DNA from: CALBTQ01 sp036725605
Lineage (GTDB): Bacteria > Lernaellota > Lernaellaia > Lernaellales > Lernaellaceae
Assembly (NCBI GenBank): GCA_036725605.1
Contig: DAIMDW010000013.1
Location: forward strand, 62,001-126,000
Direction: 5' to 3'
DNA: 64,000 nt
Shown: piece after piece, positions 50,457 through 59,175 of the stretch
Position numbering within the stretch: position 1 is the first letter of the stretch
How the letters are laid out: every line of letters starts with the position of its first letter
Notes under the pieces: model-generated
Seen by the model: the letters and a program-made list of their open reading frames with translations, nothing else
What the model was told of the DNA's origin: nothing
Databases searched by the model: none
Program-made: the position numbers and the translations under genes

Positions 50457-50690
50457 TCAGGAAAAAATCAGACCGAGCACGACGGGGTAGAAGCGTACGC
50501 CCAGGCCGAACAGTCCTTTGACGATCGCCCCGGCGCCGAACAACAGCGCAATCAGCAACAAACTTTTCATCAACAGACGGAAAAAACGCAGTTCGTCAAG
50601 CGAACCCATCACCGAATCGACGACCTCGTCGAATTCAGGAGTGTTCTTATTTTCTTCCGCGATCAAATTGGTTTCCGGTGTCTCCGCCAT
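50457..50690 (-). CDS. Small single-pass membrane protein, hypothetical
   Basis: A 77-residue protein with an acidic N-terminal half (AETPETNLIAEENKNTPEFDE), an amphipathic segment and one or two hydrophobic stretches (FFRLLMKSLLLIALLFGAGAIVKGLFGLGV; YPVVLGLIF). I moved the start to the ATG at 50690, with GAGGG six bases upstream. It lies beyond the terminator of the flagellar operon and converges on the PilZ gene, ending 3 bases after it. No family recognised. Confidence 0.65.
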   Translation of the reverse strand: MAETPETNLIAEENKNTPEFDEVVDSVMGSLDELRFFRLLMKSLLLIALLFGAGAIVKGLFGLGVRFYPVVLGLIFS

Positions 50691-50761
50691 CGCGCACCCT
50701 CGCTGTTGATACATTTAATATCGGCATTTTAGCCGGTCGGCTTAATCATTCGGCTAAAAAA

Positions 50762-50791
50762 AAACGGCGACCCGCGCGGGGCCGCCGTTTG
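50762..50791 (-). terminator. Terminator of the flagellar operon
   Basis: On the minus strand, AAACGGCG pairs with CGCCGTTT (50763-50770 and 50783-50790), with a GC-rich inner part, followed by a run of T. It lies about 20 bases after the flgE stop. Confidence 0.85.
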
Positions 50792-50808
50792 TCGCTATCG
50801 GCTAGCGA

Positions 50809-52101
50809 TTACCGAGTGATGTTGACGGTTTCCAACAACATTTCGTTGGAGGTCGTAATCGACCGCGAGGTCGCCTGGAAACCGCGCTGGGTCGTGATCA
50901 TTTCGACGAACTGCTGGGCGATGTCGACGTTCGACAATTCCAGCGTGTTGGCGAAGATCGCGCCGTTGCCCGATTCGTTGGCGACCGAGATGACCGGTTC
51001 GCCGGAAGGCACCGTCGAACCGTAAATGTTGCTGCCCAAGTGGTTCAGTCTATCCGGCGAAGTGAAGTTGACCACCGCGATGCGCGCATATTCACGGCTT
51101 TCGCCGTTGGCGTACTTGGTGGTCACCACGCCGTCGGAGTCGATGTCGATCGACTCGATGTACGACGAGCTGTAGCCGTCCTGGCTCTGGAAGACCAACG
51201 CGGACGTGCTGCCGTACTGCGTCGTGCCGTCAACGCCCGTCCCGCCGTCGGCGATCGAAGTGCCGAATCCGATGTCGATTGCCTGCGCCTGCGCGGGATT
51301 GCCGGCGAAGTTGAAGGATGGCGCCAAGGTCACCGTATGGGCCTGCAAGGCGCCGTCGGTCGTAAATTCCAACGTACCCGAAGTGGCGATCGCATCCGCG
51401 CCGGTCGTCGAATCATCCGCGCCGACCACGATGTTGTAATCCCAGATCTGCCCGCCGCCCGGTCCGGGCGCGTTCTGCAGCGTGAAGTACGCGGTAACCT
51501 GGTGGGCGTTGCCCAGCGAATCGTACACGGTGATCGCCGAAGTGAAGTTCGACGTGTTCACCGGATCGGCCAGGTTGAAGGGACCGACGTAATCGGAGTT
51601 CGAATCCAGGTTGGCGTAAATCGTAACTTCGGAAGTCGGTTTCGGCTCCAACGGCGCCTGCGGCACGTGAATGTCCTCCGGCACGCCGCTGATCAAACCT
51701 TCCTCGTCCAGCGAGAAGCCCTGGAGACGATACCCGGTCGGGTGAATGATGAAGCCGTTTTTGTCGATGGTGAAATTGCCGGCGCGCGTGTACATGTTGT
51801 CGCCGGTAAGCGTGTCACGCACCATGAAGAAGCCTTCACCGGAAAGCGCCAGGTCGGTGACGTTGTTGGTCGTCTGGAAACCGCCCTGCGAGAAGGTACG
51901 CGAAGTCGACGTCACCGTCGCGCCGCGACCGATGGTGATGTTGCCGGATAGGGTTTTACTCAACACGTCCGAAAATTCGGCGCGCGAGTATTTGTAAGCC
52001 GGCGTGTTGATGTTCGCCAAGTTGTTGCCGATGATTTCCATCGCCGCCGAGTTGGCGTTCAGACCGCTGATGCCGGAAAACATCGCACCAATAATTGACA
52101 T
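50809..52101 (-). CDS. flgE: Flagellar hook protein
   Basis: A 430-residue axial protein that polymerises into the hook. The N-terminus has MFSGISGLNANSAAMEIIGNNLANINTPAYKYSRAEF, and the C-terminus SNVDIAQQFVEMITTQRGFQATSRSITTSNEMLLETVNI, the paired coiled-coil ends of rod/hook proteins. The central D1/D2 domains include VYDSLGNAHQVTAYFTL. The start at 52101 has GGAGG upstream. It is the last gene of the leftward flagellar operon, and its length is typical for a hook rather than a rod protein. Confidence 0.94.
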   Translation of the reverse strand: MSIIGAMFSGISGLNANSAAMEIIGNNLANINTPAYKYSRAEFSDVLSKTLSGNITIGRGATVTSTSRTFSQGGFQTTNNVTDLALSGEGFFMVRDTLTGDNMYTRAGNFTIDKNGFIIHPTGYRLQGFSLDEEGLISGVPEDIHVPQAPLEPKPTSEVTIYANLDSNSDYVGPFNLADPVNTSNFTSAITVYDSLGNAHQVTAYFTLQNAPGPGGGQIWDYNIVVGADDSTTGADAIATSGTLEFTTDGALQAHTVTLAPSFNFAGNPAQAQAIDIGFGTSIADGGTGVDGTTQYGSTSALVFQSQDGYSSSYIESIDIDSDGVVTTKYANGESREYARIAVVNFTSPDRLNHLGSNIYGSTVPSGEPVISVANESGNGAIFANTLELSNVDIAQQFVEMITTQRGFQATSRSITTSNEMLLETVNITR

Positions 52102-52167
52102 CTTTGTCCTCCTTCCCACATCAATCGTTCCGTGGGAATGGAGCCTCCCTTGCGGGTCCGGCTCCGG

Positions 52168-52569
52168 TTAATCGAGCAGCACGGTGCTGTCGATATTCGT
52201 CACGATGTGGTCGGCCATTTGCCCGCGACTCATCGCCGTGATCACCGTGCGGTTGGGCACGTTGACGATCAGCGCGTAGTTGTCGGCCAGGACCAGTGTA
52301 TTTTTTGCTCCTTTGGTTTCCGCTTGCTTCACCGCATTTTCCAACCGCCCGATATCCTGCGCACTCATGGAGATGTTCCGGTCGCGCAACCGCTCGCTGG
52401 CGTGTGCGGAAAACCGTACCTCCTGCTGCGCCGAAATGCGTTCGGCCAGAATCTGCTGAAACGGCGTCTGCCCGGCCTCCTGGGTGGCGGCGACGGACGT
52501 CGTCTGGCGTGCCTGGGCCTTGCGTCCGCTGAGCACGTCGGGGGTGAATTGCGTGTAGATCCGATTCAT
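52168..52569 (-). CDS. TIGR02530-family flagellar operon protein
   Basis: A 133-residue protein of the conserved flagellar-operon family found between flgD and flgE in many bacteria. The family signature is present as RFSAHASERLRDRNISMSAQDIGRLENAVKQAETKGAKNTLVL and ALIVNVPNRTVITAM. Its molecular job is not well defined; it is thought to act in hook assembly. It starts 3 bases after the flgD stop and is followed by a 66-base gap to flgE. Confidence 0.9.
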   Translation of the reverse strand: MNRIYTQFTPDVLSGRKAQARQTTSVAATQEAGQTPFQQILAERISAQQEVRFSAHASERLRDRNISMSAQDIGRLENAVKQAETKGAKNTLVLADNYALIVNVPNRTVITAMSRGQMADHIVTNIDSTVLLD

Positions 52570-52572
52570 CGC

Positions 52573-53262
52573 TTAGCTTCCTTGCATCACTTCCATGATG
52601 TCGCCCATGGTCACTTGCTGCGAACCGATATGCAGCACCGGCGTACCGGAATCGAAGGAAACACCGGTCACGATGCCGCTGATCAGCGTCGTAGCGGTCA
52701 CGCTGTTGCCGTCGGCGTCCTCGGCCGTAACGGTGAACGTGTACTCGCCGGCGTCCATGGGGCTACCGTCGTTGTTGAGTCCATCCCAGGATAGAACCTG
52801 CAATCCTTCTTCGAGATTGTTCTTGGTGATCGAGCGCACGGCCTTGTCGTTGGCGTCGTAGATGGTGATCGTCACGACCTGCGCGTCGCCTTGCAGATCG
52901 AACGAAAATTCGGCGTCGTCTTCATCGTCGGTCAGATTGATCGTGTCGCCGGCCGCCCGGATTTCCTTGCCGATCAACGAAACGGATTGCGCATTGTTGA
53001 TGCTGGCTTGGTAAAGCTGCAGCGTTTCCAGATTGGTGTTGGCGCTGCGCAGTTCCTCGACCGTCGTCAGTTGCGACAACTGGCTGAGAAACTGTTGGTT
53101 GTCCATCGGATCCAGCGGATCCTGGTACTGCATTTCGGTCATCAGCAGTTCCAGAAAAACCTCTTCGGTCATCAGATCGGACGTACTGCTCGTCGACGTG
53201 GTCGTCGTTTCGTATCCGACTGAAGTGGTTCCCGCCAGATCGGCTGAAGTTATGACACTCAA
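52573..53262 (-). CDS. flgD: Flagellar hook cap (scaffold) protein
   Basis: A 229-residue hook-capping protein. The conserved N-terminal part has FLELLMTEMQYQDPLDPMDNQQFLSQLSQLTTVEEL. The C-terminal half is a FlgD Ig-like/Tudor region with TITIYDANDKAVRSI and LSWDGLNNDGSPMDAGEYTFTVTAEDADGN. The start is TTG, with GGAGG six bases upstream. It lies between fliK and the TIGR02530 gene, the usual order. Confidence 0.93.
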   Translation of the reverse strand: MSVITSADLAGTTSVGYETTTTSTSSTSDLMTEEVFLELLMTEMQYQDPLDPMDNQQFLSQLSQLTTVEELRSANTNLETLQLYQASINNAQSVSLIGKEIRAAGDTINLTDDEDDAEFSFDLQGDAQVVTITIYDANDKAVRSITKNNLEEGLQVLSWDGLNNDGSPMDAGEYTFTVTAEDADGNSVTATTLISGIVTGVSFDSGTPVLHIGSQQVTMGDIMEVMQGS

Positions 53263-53284
53263 CGTATACCTCCACTTCCGTTCG

Positions 53285-54910
53285 CTAAGCCAGAATGCTC
53301 AGGTTGCCCGCCAAACCGGATACCCGATACGTGGCGGCCGGACGTTCCGCCACCACCTGGGAGCGCGGTTGCTCCACGGATGAGTTGGCGTTGCGTTCGG
53401 CGCGACCGTCGGCGGTCCGGTCGAAAGCGAACCGGCTTTGCTGGTGTTGATCCACGGCCTGCTCGGCAACGTCGAACTGATCCAGTTGCATTCCCTGCTG
53501 AGCAAGCTGCTGTTTGAGATCGGGCAGATGTTCCATCAGAACCTGACGCACCTGACCGCTCTCCACCACTGCCTGGGCGCGAACATGTTGTTGCTCGACG
53601 GTCACTTCCAATTTGACGCGGCCCAATTCGGGCGGATCCAGGCGCAACCGCATGGTGCCGCCGCCATCCGCGGCCCGGCGCACCATCTGCTGATTGACCA
53701 TCCGCACCACGCGCTCGACGTTCTCGATCGTCACTTCGGTGGTCGCCGCGGGCGCCGCCGGTTTGACCGTCATCGCCTCGGCCTGCCGCGTGGCCATGGT
53801 GGCCGGATTGGCGGTCAGCGTCGGTTGAACGGTCGTGGTCGGCACAGCTTCCACGGTCGGCATCGCGGCCATCGGCTGATTGACGTTCGCCATCGGCTCG
53901 GCCTTCGCCTCGCTGTTGAAACTCGCCTGGGCAGCCGTCGGAACTTCCTGACGGGCTTGCACGGCCGGTGAGTTAGAACGAGCCGTCTGGCCGTCGATCG
54001 GCGGCGCATCGCCCTTGGTCACGGTTTGCCGCTCCGGCATCGTCGATGAGGCAATTTCTGCCGGTCGGTCACTGAAGTTTACCCGCTGGGAAACCGTTAC
54101 CTGCGGCCGCTCGGTCATACCCTGTCGACTCTGCTTCACATCGTTGATCAGTTTGGCGGAACTATCCCTTAGTTGCAGGTCTGTGTACGGAACGACCTTG
54201 CGCGTCGACGTAGCCTGGGTTTCGATCGCCTGACTGTTGAGCGACAAGAGCACCGGATCGATCGCCTTGGCTTGCGTCGCCGTCGTCGCCTGCGCAACCA
54301 CCGGTTTGGCCTGGTCGGCTTGAGCAATGATATGCGAAATAACTTTTTGCGCCACCTGGCTGACCTGGGGCTGGGCCGCGGTCGTTTCAACGTTTGCGTT
54401 CACCGGTTTAACCGCCTCGTTCGTGACGACGATCACCGGTTTCGCCCGCTGAACGGCCGGAGCGACCGACTGGGCTTCCTCCGCTTGGACCACCTTGTTT
54501 TCGCTTGTATTAACATGAACTTGAGCTTTAACAGTCTCATCCCGATTCACCGCTTGGGCCGGTTGATTCGGTTGGCGGATTTGCGATTGAGCCTCGGCTT
54601 TTTGCTGCGGCTGTTCCGTGGTGTTGGTCGCGGCGGTCGGCTTGGGATTTTCCACCTTTTGGTCGCTGTACGACGTCGAATTTTCCACCACTGTCGCCGG
54701 TGTCGACAACTGCGGTTCCGGCTGACTGACCGCCACGGGCATGGCCTGCAACATCACGTTAAACGCGGCGTTGGCGGCATTCTCCTTGGCGCTGTCGGTC
54801 CGTCCGGACTGATACGACATGTTCGCTTTGTTGTTGTTACTTAGTATTTCAGTAATATTAAGCACTGCATTTTCACCTCCCTTCTCTTGGAATTTCGTGG
54901 ATACATTCAT
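53285..54910 (-). CDS. fliK: Flagellar hook-length control protein
   Basis: A 541-residue FliK. Most of the chain (~30-400) is a disordered Gln/Thr/Ala/Val-rich region, as expected for the molecular ruler. The C-terminal Flg_hook domain is clear: GGTMRLRLDPPELGRVKLEVTVEQQHVRAQAVVESGQVRQVLMEHLPDLKQQLAQQGMQLDQFDV. The start is uncertain. I used the ATG at 54910; a GTG at 54865 follows a stronger GGGAGGTG, and a TTG at 54937 is in frame. The A/T content around the start is higher than in neighbours. Confidence 0.88.
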   Translation of the reverse strand: MNVSTKFQEKGGENAVLNITEILSNNNKANMSYQSGRTDSAKENAANAAFNVMLQAMPVAVSQPEPQLSTPATVVENSTSYSDQKVENPKPTAATNTTEQPQQKAEAQSQIRQPNQPAQAVNRDETVKAQVHVNTSENKVVQAEEAQSVAPAVQRAKPVIVVTNEAVKPVNANVETTAAQPQVSQVAQKVISHIIAQADQAKPVVAQATTATQAKAIDPVLLSLNSQAIETQATSTRKVVPYTDLQLRDSSAKLINDVKQSRQGMTERPQVTVSQRVNFSDRPAEIASSTMPERQTVTKGDAPPIDGQTARSNSPAVQARQEVPTAAQASFNSEAKAEPMANVNQPMAAMPTVEAVPTTTVQPTLTANPATMATRQAEAMTVKPAAPAATTEVTIENVERVVRMVNQQMVRRAADGGGTMRLRLDPPELGRVKLEVTVEQQHVRAQAVVESGQVRQVLMEHLPDLKQQLAQQGMQLDQFDVAEQAVDQHQQSRFAFDRTADGRAERNANSSVEQPRSQVVAERPAATYRVSGLAGNLSILA

Positions 54911-54985
54911 CCTGTTTTTCACCTCAAAATTCGCCAACCTTGACGGCCATTAACGGCTCAAGGGTGATTTCGCGGTGAGATGTAT

Positions 54986-55001
54986 TGCGGCGTTCATGCC
55001 A
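54986..55001 (-). promoter_or_regulatory. Candidate sigma54 promoter before fliK
   Basis: On the minus strand the site reads TGGCATGAACGCCGCA. The -24 GG and -12 GC are ten bases apart, as required for sigma54; only the TT before GC deviates. It lies 75 bases before the fliK start, in the one sizeable gap inside the operon. Confidence 0.5.
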
Positions 55002-55073
55002 ACTTCAACGGATGGATACGAAATGAAGGGATGATTGTGTGCGGCCCGGGAACGCGCTTCTATCTATTTGACA

Positions 55074-55700
55074 TTACTTCACATTTTTGTTTAGCAATTT
55101 TGTGGAAATGGAGGCGGCCGTGGCCGGATCCATGCGCACGAGCAACGCGCTGACCGATTTCTGCTTCATGCGGGCAAGAACGGCCAGGCGCATGTCTTCG
55201 TCCAGTTTTTCCAGCACGGGCACCAGTTCATCCGGGCGCATCGCCTCGTAGATTTTGACCAGGCGGGTAACCTTTTTCACCATGATTTCATCTTCTTTCG
55301 CCAGGCGCTTGTCGATATCCGCCCGCAAGGTCTCCAGTTGGACGATTTCCTTTTTCACTTCCTCGCGCAACGTTTCCAGATCGCCCTGTTCCTGCTGAAT
55401 CTGCTGACGCAGCAACTGCAAATAGGCCAGATGCTCGTCCTCCGGGGTCGGTTTGGTGTCGAGTTCCGGTTCCTGCACCGCGGCGGCGCCGTCTTCGGCC
55501 ATGGGCGCCGGCGTCGGCTCCTCGTCGTCGGTCAGTGCCTGCTTCAATCCCTGGAGCGGCGGCGTGGGACTGGCCGCTTCCGGGCTTTGCTCGTCCTGCC
55601 CCCGCGATGGCGTGACCATAATGCCGACGATCAACACCATACTGATGACGATTATCGTCGTGGCGAAAATGCCCCATTGTTTGAGCTCGAAACGTTTCAT
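55074..55700 (-). CDS. MotE-like flagellar protein with MgtE-N-type domain
   Basis: A 208-residue protein with one N-terminal transmembrane segment (~10-30), a Pro/Glu-rich linker, a coiled coil (~90-145) and a C-terminal domain like the MgtE N-terminal domain (IYEAMRPDELVPVLEKLDEDMRLAVLARMKQKSVSALLVRMDPATAASISTKL). This is the layout of MotE, which helps stator protein MotC in alphaproteobacteria. Similar genes follow fliJ in many other phyla. GGAG is positioned seven bases before the ATG. Located between fliJ and fliK. Confidence 0.85.
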   Translation of the reverse strand: MKRFELKQWGIFATTIIVISMVLIVGIMVTPSRGQDEQSPEAASPTPPLQGLKQALTDDEEPTPAPMAEDGAAAVQEPELDTKPTPEDEHLAYLQLLRQQIQQEQGDLETLREEVKKEIVQLETLRADIDKRLAKEDEIMVKKVTRLVKIYEAMRPDELVPVLEKLDEDMRLAVLARMKQKSVSALLVRMDPATAASISTKLLNKNVK

Positions 55701-55704
55701 CTCG

Positions 55705-56169
55705 TCACTCCTCGGCCTCTTCCTGCCGTTGCGCCCGCAGGAAACGGTTGAGCGCTATTTCCATTACTGCCTTTTCCTGCTCGCGATTCTCCTCGTAGTC
55801 GCGGCGGGCGAGAAACTTGTCCCGCAGGCGGTCGATCACCTGCCGGTCCCGCGAGACGGCCAGGTATTCGCGCCGCTTTTCAGCCAGGCGCTCGCGCACG
55901 TCGACTTCCTCCAACTGCGCGAAACCCTGCTTTTCGTGCAAGGCATTGATGTAGTACATCGCCTGTTGCAGGTCCTCGGCCCGCATACCGTCGCGCAGGT
56001 TCAGATCGACGCGCCGATGCTCGGCCAGAATGTTCTCATCGATGTCCCGGCGGTCCTGCCGCAGGCGCGTCAACTCGGCCTGCAACTCGCCCAATTCGCG
56101 CTTGACCTTCTCCTCCAGCAAGTGCCGAACGCGCCAAACCGCCTCCAACCGAAATTGCCTGCGCGCCAT
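55705..56169 (-). CDS. fliJ: Flagellar export chaperone FliJ
   Basis: A 154-residue, almost wholly alpha-helical coiled-coil protein, RRQFRLEAVWRVRHLLEEKVKRELGELQAEL at the start and many charged heptads after. FliJ joins the FliI ATPase ring to the export gate and recycles chaperones. I chose the ATG at 56169, eight bases after GAGG; a GTG overlapping the fliI stop is possible. Assignment rests on length, composition and its place between fliI and the motE-like gene. Confidence 0.87.
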   Translation of the reverse strand: MARRQFRLEAVWRVRHLLEEKVKRELGELQAELTRLRQDRRDIDENILAEHRRVDLNLRDGMRAEDLQQAMYYINALHEKQGFAQLEEVDVRERLAEKRREYLAVSRDRQVIDRLRDKFLARRDYEENREQEKAVMEIALNRFLRAQRQEEAEE

Positions 56170-56171
56170 GA

Positions 56172-57527
56172 TCACAACCTCGGCGGATGTTTGCGGAAGA
56201 TTTGCGCGATGCCCACCAGCGTATCGTGCATGGTCACGCGCTCGGCGATGCCCTGCCGCAGGAAAGCCCGCAGGTCCTCGATCACCTCGATGGCGTAATC
56301 GATGCGCGGGTTGGCCCCTTTTTCGTACGCGCCGATGTTGATCAAATCCTCCGCCTGGCTATAGATCGCCAGAATTTCCCGCAGCCAGCCGGCCCATTGC
56401 ATCTGTTGCGGCTGCACGACGTCGGGCATGACGCGGCTGGCGCTGTTGAGAATATCGATCGCCGGATAATGGTTGCGCGCGGCCATTTCGCGCGAAAGTA
56501 TGACGTGGCCGTCGAGGATCGAACGCGCGGCGTCGCCGATCGGATCGTTGATGTCGTCGGCCTCGACCAACACCGAGTAGATGCCGGTGATCGAACCGCC
56601 CGCCGCGTCGTTGCCCACCCGTTCCAGCAGCGAGGGCATCATCGCGAAGACGCTGGGCGTGTAGCCTTTGCTTGTCGGCGGCTCGCCGATCGCCAGACCG
56701 ATTTCCCGCCGCGCCATCGCCATGCGCGTCAGGCTGTCCATCATGAACAGCACGTCGGCGCCGCGCGCCCGGAAATACTCGGCCATCGTCGTGGCCAGGT
56801 AACCGGCGCGCACGCGGGTCAGCGCCGTGCGGTCGGAGGTCGCGCACACCACCACGCTGCGCTTGAGCCCTTCGGCGCCCAGGTCGCGTTCGAGAAACTC
56901 ACGCACCTCGCGGCCGCGCTCGCCGATCAGCGCGATGACGTTCACCGAGGCGCTCGTGTTGCGCGCGATCATCCCCAGCAGCACGCTCTTGCCCACGCCC
57001 GAACCGGCGAAGATGCCGACCTTCTGCCCCTTGCCCACGGTCAGCAGACCGTTGAGCGAACGCACGCCCAAATCGAGCGATTCGCTGATGCGCCGGCGGC
57101 GGACCGGATTGAGCGGCTGACCGTACAACGGCAATTCGTCGGAACCGAATATCGGCGCTCCGCCATCCAGCGGATTGCCCAGGCCGTCGATCACCCGGCC
57201 GAGAAATTCCTCGCCGACCGGCACGGTGGCGCTGCGCCGTACTTTTTCCACCCGCGATTTGGGACTGATGTCGTGGATCGCCTCCAGCGGCATCAGTTGC
57301 ACCGTATCGTCGTTGAAGCCGACCACCTCGGCGGTCACCGGCTCGCCCTCCGAACCGTCGCTCATGCGCGGAAAAATGTTGCACACGCCGCCCACCGGGC
57401 TGCGCGGTCCGGTTGCTTCGATGAGCAGCCCCACCACGCGCCGCACGTAGCCGTTGACGCTGAAGGTCTCGGTGTTTTCCAGCGTCTTGAAAAACGGCTG
57501 CCAATCGTAGGGCGCTTCGTTGAACAC
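56172..57527 (-). CDS. fliI: Flagellar export ATPase
   Basis: A 451-residue ATPase of the F1-beta-like type III export family. The Walker A loop is AGSGVGKS (174-181), Walker B is in ADVLFMMDSLTRMA, and GERGREVREFLERDLG is the conserved post-Walker segment. It powers export of rod, hook and filament subunits from the cytoplasmic face. It starts at GTG one base after the fliH stop, with GGGGA upstream inside fliH. Length matches the family. Confidence 0.96.
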   Translation of the reverse strand: MFNEAPYDWQPFFKTLENTETFSVNGYVRRVVGLLIEATGPRSPVGGVCNIFPRMSDGSEGEPVTAEVVGFNDDTVQLMPLEAIHDISPKSRVEKVRRSATVPVGEEFLGRVIDGLGNPLDGGAPIFGSDELPLYGQPLNPVRRRRISESLDLGVRSLNGLLTVGKGQKVGIFAGSGVGKSVLLGMIARNTSASVNVIALIGERGREVREFLERDLGAEGLKRSVVVCATSDRTALTRVRAGYLATTMAEYFRARGADVLFMMDSLTRMAMARREIGLAIGEPPTSKGYTPSVFAMMPSLLERVGNDAAGGSITGIYSVLVEADDINDPIGDAARSILDGHVILSREMAARNHYPAIDILNSASRVMPDVVQPQQMQWAGWLREILAIYSQAEDLINIGAYEKGANPRIDYAIEVIEDLRAFLRQGIAERVTMHDTLVGIAQIFRKHPPRL

Positions 57528-57528
57528 G

Positions 57529-58131
57529 TTATTCCCCGATTTTCGCCACGCGTTCCAGCGCCGTGGCCAGCGAAGCATCGACGAAGCCCTGCGGCGTTTC
57601 GACGATGCACCCGCCCGGCTCGACGGCCGGATCGGCGATCAGCGTCACCAGTTCGGCGTTCTTCGCGCGCTGCCAGTGCGTTTCGCTTTGCTTGATCATT
57701 TCGTATTCGTTGGGATTGATGCGGATCGTCGTTTCCCAACGGTCGTCGACTTCCTTGAGTGCGGCTTTGACCACGCGTTGCAGCACTTCGTCGTCCTCGT
57801 CCAGCGTGGTGCGAATGACCTTCTCGGCGATCAGGAGCACCAGGCGGATGATTTCCGGCTCCATGGCCGCCAACGTTTCCAGCAGCAGATGGTTGAAGTG
57901 CTCGACGAGCACGACGAAATTTTCCACGCTGGGCAACGCCTTGGCCAGGCCCATCTCGATGCCCGCCGATTCACCCTTGTTGAAGCCCTGCTCGTAGGCG
58001 CGGCGCTCGATGGCCGCGGCCTTCTGTTTCGCATCGGCGATCAGTTGCTTGTCCTTGTCCTGCTGATCGAACGAGGGAAACGCCAGGTTCTGCACGTTTT
58101 GTATCGGCTTATGTTTCGGATTGTCGCCCAC
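57529..58131 (-). CDS. fliH: Flagellar export stator protein FliH
   Basis: A 200-residue FliH-type regulator of FliI. It has a charged coiled-coil region with GFNKGESAGIEMGLAKAL (~55-75) in place of long GxxxG runs, and the conserved C-terminal part VLLIAEKVIRTTLDEDDEVLQRVVKAALKEVDD and INPNEYEMIKQ. I chose the GTG at 58131, five bases after GAGG; a GTG two codons earlier overlaps the Shine-Dalgarno. Lies between fliG and fliI. Confidence 0.9.
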   Translation of the reverse strand: MGDNPKHKPIQNVQNLAFPSFDQQDKDKQLIADAKQKAAAIERRAYEQGFNKGESAGIEMGLAKALPSVENFVVLVEHFNHLLLETLAAMEPEIIRLVLLIAEKVIRTTLDEDDEVLQRVVKAALKEVDDRWETTIRINPNEYEMIKQSETHWQRAKNAELVTLIADPAVEPGGCIVETPQGFVDASLATALERVAKIGE

Positions 58132-58143
58132 GGGCACCTCGCG

Positions 58144-59160
58144 TTAGACGAACTGTTCCTCGCCGCCGCGGCCGGAGACGACGATCTTGCCTTCCTGCTC
58201 CAGACGCCGCGCGACGCGTACGATCATCTGCTGCGCTTTTTCCACGTCGGAGATGCGCACCGGGCCGCGCGCCTCCATGTCTTCCTGGATCATTTCCGAA
58301 GCGCGGGCGGAAATGTTGTTGAAGATTTTCTGCTTCACGTCTTCGCTGGCCATCTTCAGCGAAATGGCCAGGTCGTCGTTGCTGACTTCCTTGAGAATCA
58401 TCTGAATGCCGCGATCGTCGACGCTGAGCAGGTCTTCGAACACGAACATGTGCTGACCGATTTCCTCGGCCAGATCGGCGTTTTCTTCCTCGATCTTGCT
58501 CATGATCTCGTTGGCGATGGACTTTTTCATCGAGTTGAGAATTTCCGCCGCCGGTTTGACGCCGCCGGTCGACTCGGCCACGTCGATGCTGAAGGTCGAC
58601 AGCTCGCGCCCCAGCGCCTCAACCACTTCCTCGAGCGCGCCGGGCAGCACGGTGTCCATCTGCGCGATGCGCAAGACGACCTCGTACTGCAAATCCTCCG
58701 GCAACCGCGCGATGATTTCCGACGTGGTGGTCGGCGGCAACTGCGAGAGGATGAACGCGATCGTCTGCGGGTGTTCTTTCTTGATCAGGTTGAACACCGT
58801 GCGCGGATCGTAGCGGCGAATCTGGTCGAGGCGTTCCTCGACTTCCAAGCGCGTCAACATGGTTTGGCCGCGCGATTCGCCCATGGCCGTGTTGACCACG
58901 CTTTCGATGAAGTCGCGGCCCATGGTGCTCATGTAGCCTTCCTGGGCGATACGCTCGTTGAATTCGTTGAGCACGCTTTCCATCACCTCGGGCGTGATGT
59001 CGCCCATGCGGGGGATGGTGGTGACGATCAAACGGATTTCATCGTCGCCCAGGCTCCTGAACACATCGGCGCTGATCTCTTCCCCGAGGAACATCAGCAA
59101 TGCGGCGGCTTTTTCCGCGCCGTTGAGTCTTCGTTTTACTCCGACCATTTCCTCAGACAT
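58144..59160 (-). CDS. fliG: Flagellar motor switch protein FliG
   Basis: A 338-residue rotor protein. The C-terminal torque domain has the charged helix DLLSVDDRGIQMILKEVSNDDLAISLKMASEDVKQKIFNNISARASEMIQEDMEARGPV. The middle EHPQTIAFILSQL motif binds FliM, and the N-terminal part (AEKAAALLMFLGEEISADVFRSL) packs onto FliF. GGAG precedes the ATG. Length is typical. Confidence 0.96.
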   Translation of the reverse strand: MSEEMVGVKRRLNGAEKAAALLMFLGEEISADVFRSLGDDEIRLIVTTIPRMGDITPEVMESVLNEFNERIAQEGYMSTMGRDFIESVVNTAMGESRGQTMLTRLEVEERLDQIRRYDPRTVFNLIKKEHPQTIAFILSQLPPTTTSEIIARLPEDLQYEVVLRIAQMDTVLPGALEEVVEALGRELSTFSIDVAESTGGVKPAAEILNSMKKSIANEIMSKIEEENADLAEEIGQHMFVFEDLLSVDDRGIQMILKEVSNDDLAISLKMASEDVKQKIFNNISARASEMIQEDMEARGPVRISDVEKAQQMIVRVARRLEQEGKIVVSGRGGEEQFV

Positions 59161-59175
59161 GGTCCGCTCCTTTGC

